NCBI GenBank assembly: GCA_046292465.1
Contig: JBKBRB010000011.1
Span: 1 to 64,000, forward strand
DNA: 64,000 nt
Origin: JANWWM01 sp046292465
Lineage (GTDB): Bacteria > Bacteroidota > Chlorobiia > Chlorobiales > Thermochlorobacteraceae
Direction of reading: 5' to 3'
Every line of letters begins with the position of its first letter. Positions within the stretch are counted from its first letter, which is position 1. Below the pieces are notes generated by a model. That model had not been told where the DNA came from. It was given only the letters and a program-made list of their open reading frames with translations, and ran no database searches. Below, one piece after another: positions 61,868-64,000 of this stretch. A program made the position numbers and the translations under genes.

Positions 61868-63214
61868 ATGACGAACAAAGAAAGCAAAACGATTGCACAT
61901 GCGAACGGACAAAATGGAAAACCCGATGCATTAGCGGTCAAAAACGGACACAGCGAGGTCGTGCCGCAATACGCGGGCGGACTGCCTATTCCGCATTATT
62001 ATACGACGGCACTTCGTCTCGTGAGAACGCCGAACAATGCCATTCCGCTGGCGCGAGGCGTCATTTTAACCCTTATCGGCTTCGTTATCATTCTGATTGT
62101 TGCACCATGGATTCAAAACGTGGCGGGCTCAGGGATTGTAACCTCGTTTTCTCCTGACCAGCGTCCACAAACGATTGATGCGCTGATTGATGGGCGCATT
62201 GAAAAGTGGTATGTTAAAGAAGGCGATTATGTTAAAAAAGGCGATACGATTGTCGTTTTGCGTGATATTGATACAAAATATTTAGACCCCAACTTCCAAA
62301 AATATCAAGCCGTGATTCGCGACAACGAAGTGCAAGAGGCGAAATTAGAAGTCGTTATGGCTAAACAAAAAGTCATTCAAGCCAAACAAAAACTCTACGC
62401 CGCAGAAGCCGCTGTCGTAAATGCCAATATCGACGCCGCTACTGCGCGCATTCGTTACGAGCGCGCTGAATCGCTTTTTGTGCAAGGACTTGCTTCAAGG
62501 CGTGAAGTCGAGACAAACTTGCTTGCGCTTCAAAAAGCCATTAACGACTCCGTAAAAGCCTTGACGGGTTTGGAAGTCGAGCGTCAAGCCCTTGCCAACG
62601 CCGAAACTGAATACCAAGCCAAACAACGCGTCGCCGAAGCCAAAATCGCCAAAGCCGATTTGGAACTCGGAAACGTGACGAGCCGACGCAATTTCAGCGT
62701 GATGCGCTCACCGATTGATGGCTATGTAACGCGTATCATGCAAGTCGGCGACGGACAAACTGTCAAGAAAAACGACAAACTCGCTATCGTGGTACCTGAA
62801 ACCGACGACATTGCGGCAGAAATTTTCATCGGCAGTCTTGACGCTGCAATTGTTGATACAGGCAGAAAAGTTCGATTGCAATTTGCCGGCTTCCCTGCCA
62901 TTCAAGCACCGGGCGGCGGCTTTCCTGACTTTGCAATCGGCACATTTGGCGGCATTGTCAAGGTTGTTGATGCCGTCGATGACGGAAACGGAAAATATCG
63001 TGTGCTCGTTGTGCCTGACCCGAACGACAAGCCTTGGCCTTCGCGTCAATACTTGCGTCAAGGCACAGAAGTTACAGGATGGATTCTCCTCAACGAAGTG
63101 CCACTCGGATATGAGTTCTGGCGACAACTCAACGGCTTCCCGCCGATTATTCCAGTCAAAGCAGGCAAAGGAAGCGACGCTAAAGCCAAGCCGCCACTTT
63201 CAAAAGTGAAGTGA
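61868..63214 (+). CDS. HlyD/MFP-family periplasmic adaptor
   Basis: 448 residues. A membrane helix near residue 58-80 (ILTLIGFVIILIVAPWI) is followed by a biotinyl-lipoyl half (IDGRIEKWYVKEGDYVKKGDTIVVLRDID), a long alpha-helical hairpin (about 150-290; NDSVKALTGLEVERQ, ALQKAINDSV), a second lipoyl half (MRSPIDGYVTRIMQVGDGQTVKKNDKLAIVVP), and a beta-barrel and membrane-proximal domain (EIFIGSLDAAIVDTGRKVRLQFAGFPAI, GTEVTGWILLNEVPLGYEFWRQL). This is the adaptor that bridges the inner-membrane ABC protein to TolC. It starts 14 bp after the ABC gene. Confidence 0.93.
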   Translation: MTNKESKTIAHANGQNGKPDALAVKNGHSEVVPQYAGGLPIPHYYTTALRLVRTPNNAIPLARGVILTLIGFVIILIVAPWIQNVAGSGIVTSFSPDQRPQTIDALIDGRIEKWYVKEGDYVKKGDTIVVLRDIDTKYLDPNFQKYQAVIRDNEVQEAKLEVVMAKQKVIQAKQKLYAAEAAVVNANIDAATARIRYERAESLFVQGLASRREVETNLLALQKAINDSVKALTGLEVERQALANAETEYQAKQRVAEAKIAKADLELGNVTSRRNFSVMRSPIDGYVTRIMQVGDGQTVKKNDKLAIVVPETDDIAAEIFIGSLDAAIVDTGRKVRLQFAGFPAIQAPGGGFPDFAIGTFGGIVKVVDAVDDGNGKYRVLVVPDPNDKPWPSRQYLRQGTEVTGWILLNEVPLGYEFWRQLNGFPPIIPVKAGKGSDAKAKPPLSKVK

Positions 63215-63290
63215 GAAGTGGATAAGTCTCTCTTGTATGACGCTTAACTTTTCATTTTGAACTTCATTGCGAAAAAACTGTGTCAAAACT

Positions 63291-64000
63291 GTGTCAAAAC
63301 TGTTCATCGGCTCTTTATTAGTTCTTCTCTTTTGGGCGTTGCCACTCTCGGCGCAATCGCAACGCTTTTATGTGATGTCAAGCGACACTATCACGATTGA
63401 GCAGTTTCTTGATATTGTGCTTCAAGCCAATCCGACTTCCATTTCGGCAGAATTGGAAAACGACATCGCCTCCGCGACGCTTCGCAATGCGCAAGGCGGT
63501 TTCGACCCCATGTTCAACTTGCAATACGAATACAAAACCAAAGATGGCTTACCCACCGCTGACGTGTTCAATGCAGGAGTGGAACTGCCGCTTTCAACGC
63601 TCTTCGGTCCAAAATTTATTGCCAAATACAAACGCGGCGAAGGCACACGCATCAGCAATGTCGATAAAACCGCCGGCAATGGCGAAGCGAGCATCGGCGT
63701 GAAAGTGCCACTTCTGCAAGGCATTTTTACTGATAAACGCCGCGCCTCGCTCGCCAAAGCGAATTTCACCTTTGACCTCGCCAAAGCCAATCAACGCAAA
63801 CAGCAAAACGAACTTCTGCGCGAAGCCTCGCTCGCTTATTGGAGTTGGGCGGAAGCCTACGGACAAATGGACGTGGCAAAATCCGTCCTCGATCTTGCCA
63901 TCGTGCGATACAAAGGCATTGCTGAACGTGCCCTTCGCGGCGAAGCAGCACCCATCGACTCCGTTGAAGCCTTGCTCGAGGTTGAAAAACGGCGCGGCGA
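63291..64000 (+). CDS. TolC-family outer-membrane efflux protein (5' part; continues beyond window)
   Basis: The open frame reaches the end of the window. The start is uncertain: I chose GTG at 63291, giving signal peptide SKLFIGSLLVLLFWALPLSAQ; an in-frame TTG at 63267 would give a more basic N-terminus. No ATG is in frame nearby, and an 11-bp direct repeat (63280-63301) spans the GTG, so this start could have been altered by slippage. Mature sequence shows the TolC pattern: SDTITIEQFLDIVLQANPTSISAELENDIASATLRNAQGGFDPMFNLQYEY, then AELPLSTLFGPK-like strand, GEASIGVKVPLLQG, and helices LAKANFTFDLAKANQRKQQNELLREASLAYWSWAEAYGQMDVAKSVLDLAIVRY. Third part of the ABC/HlyD/TolC export set. Confidence 0.9.
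   Translation, partial: MSKLFIGSLLVLLFWALPLSAQSQRFYVMSSDTITIEQFLDIVLQANPTSISAELENDIASATLRNAQGGFDPMFNLQYEYKTKDGLPTADVFNAGVELPLSTLFGPKFIAKYKRGEGTRISNVDKTAGNGEASIGVKVPLLQGIFTDKRRASLAKANFTFDLAKANQRKQQNELLREASLAYWSWAEAYGQMDVAKSVLDLAIVRYKGIAERALRGEAAPIDSVEALLEVEKRRG

Overview
The window looks like chromosome from a Gram-negative member of the Bacteroidota/Chlorobiota lineage, most likely a phototrophic, oxygen-exposed Chlorobi-type organism. Four things point this way. (1) A cytochrome c with three N-terminal membrane helices and a C-terminal CxxCH domain (44385-45371) has the architecture of PscC, the cytochrome c-551 of the green sulfur reaction centre. (2) A chlorophyll/bacteriochlorophyll synthase (25703-26710) lies directly upstream of a phytol-kinase-like gene. 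(3) Several exported proteins end in type IX secretion (T9SS) sorting domains, and PorV-like and DUF4835/PorD-like proteins are present, as are an LPS Kdo transferase (waaA) and outer-membrane barrels. (4) MiaE, an O2-dependent diiron tRNA hydroxylase, argues for contact with oxygen. The genus is inference; an aerobic or microaerobic Chlorobiales relative (Chloroherpeton- or Thermochlorobacter-like) would fit.

Layout. 1-6.5 kb: end of an M48 peptidase, xerD and waaA (minus), then a membrane-anchored GH13 enzyme, riboflavin synthase and the pgsA-pgpA pair (plus). 6.6-14.4 kb: a Bax-inhibitor-like protein, an envelope cluster (PorV-like barrel, lipoprotein, BNR propeller with sorting domain, DUF2490 barrel, MORN protein), and an HU-TM-SPOR protein. 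14.4-23.5 kb (minus): glycogen phosphorylase, a GH13 lipoprotein, and a tight nadA-dedA-dedA-nadB operon. 23.5-28.7 kb: an SDR, a double transglutaminase-like protein, the Bchl synthase/phytol kinase pair, a Uma2 nuclease and miaE. 28.7-43.8 kb (minus): three large T9SS cargo proteins (S8 protease, M14 carboxypeptidase, beta-helix) around HAD, DUF2887 nuclease, smc and an unusual GH2-like membrane protein. 43.9-50 kb: queF, pscC, a lipid kinase, nadC, a CPBP protease and a DUF4230 protein. 49.8-55.5 kb (minus): PorD-like, YceI, a b561-like membrane protein, a Tat-lipo Rieske protein, rsfS, acylphosphatase and ftsH. 55.7-64 kb (plus): an outer-membrane receptor-like barrel, an ABC permease, a lone receiver domain, then a type I secretion set (ABC, HlyD, TolC) that runs off the end.

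The genes are mostly housekeeping plus envelope functions. Glucan storage and use is served by glgP and two GH13 enzymes. The complete aspartate-to-NAD branch is here in two loci (nadA, nadB, nadC). Light harvesting or reaction-centre function is represented by pscC and the chlorophyll-tail genes. No rRNA, tRNA, CRISPR array, insertion sequence or phage was seen. Bacteroidota-type promoter elements (TAnnTTTG) sit upstream of at least five genes.
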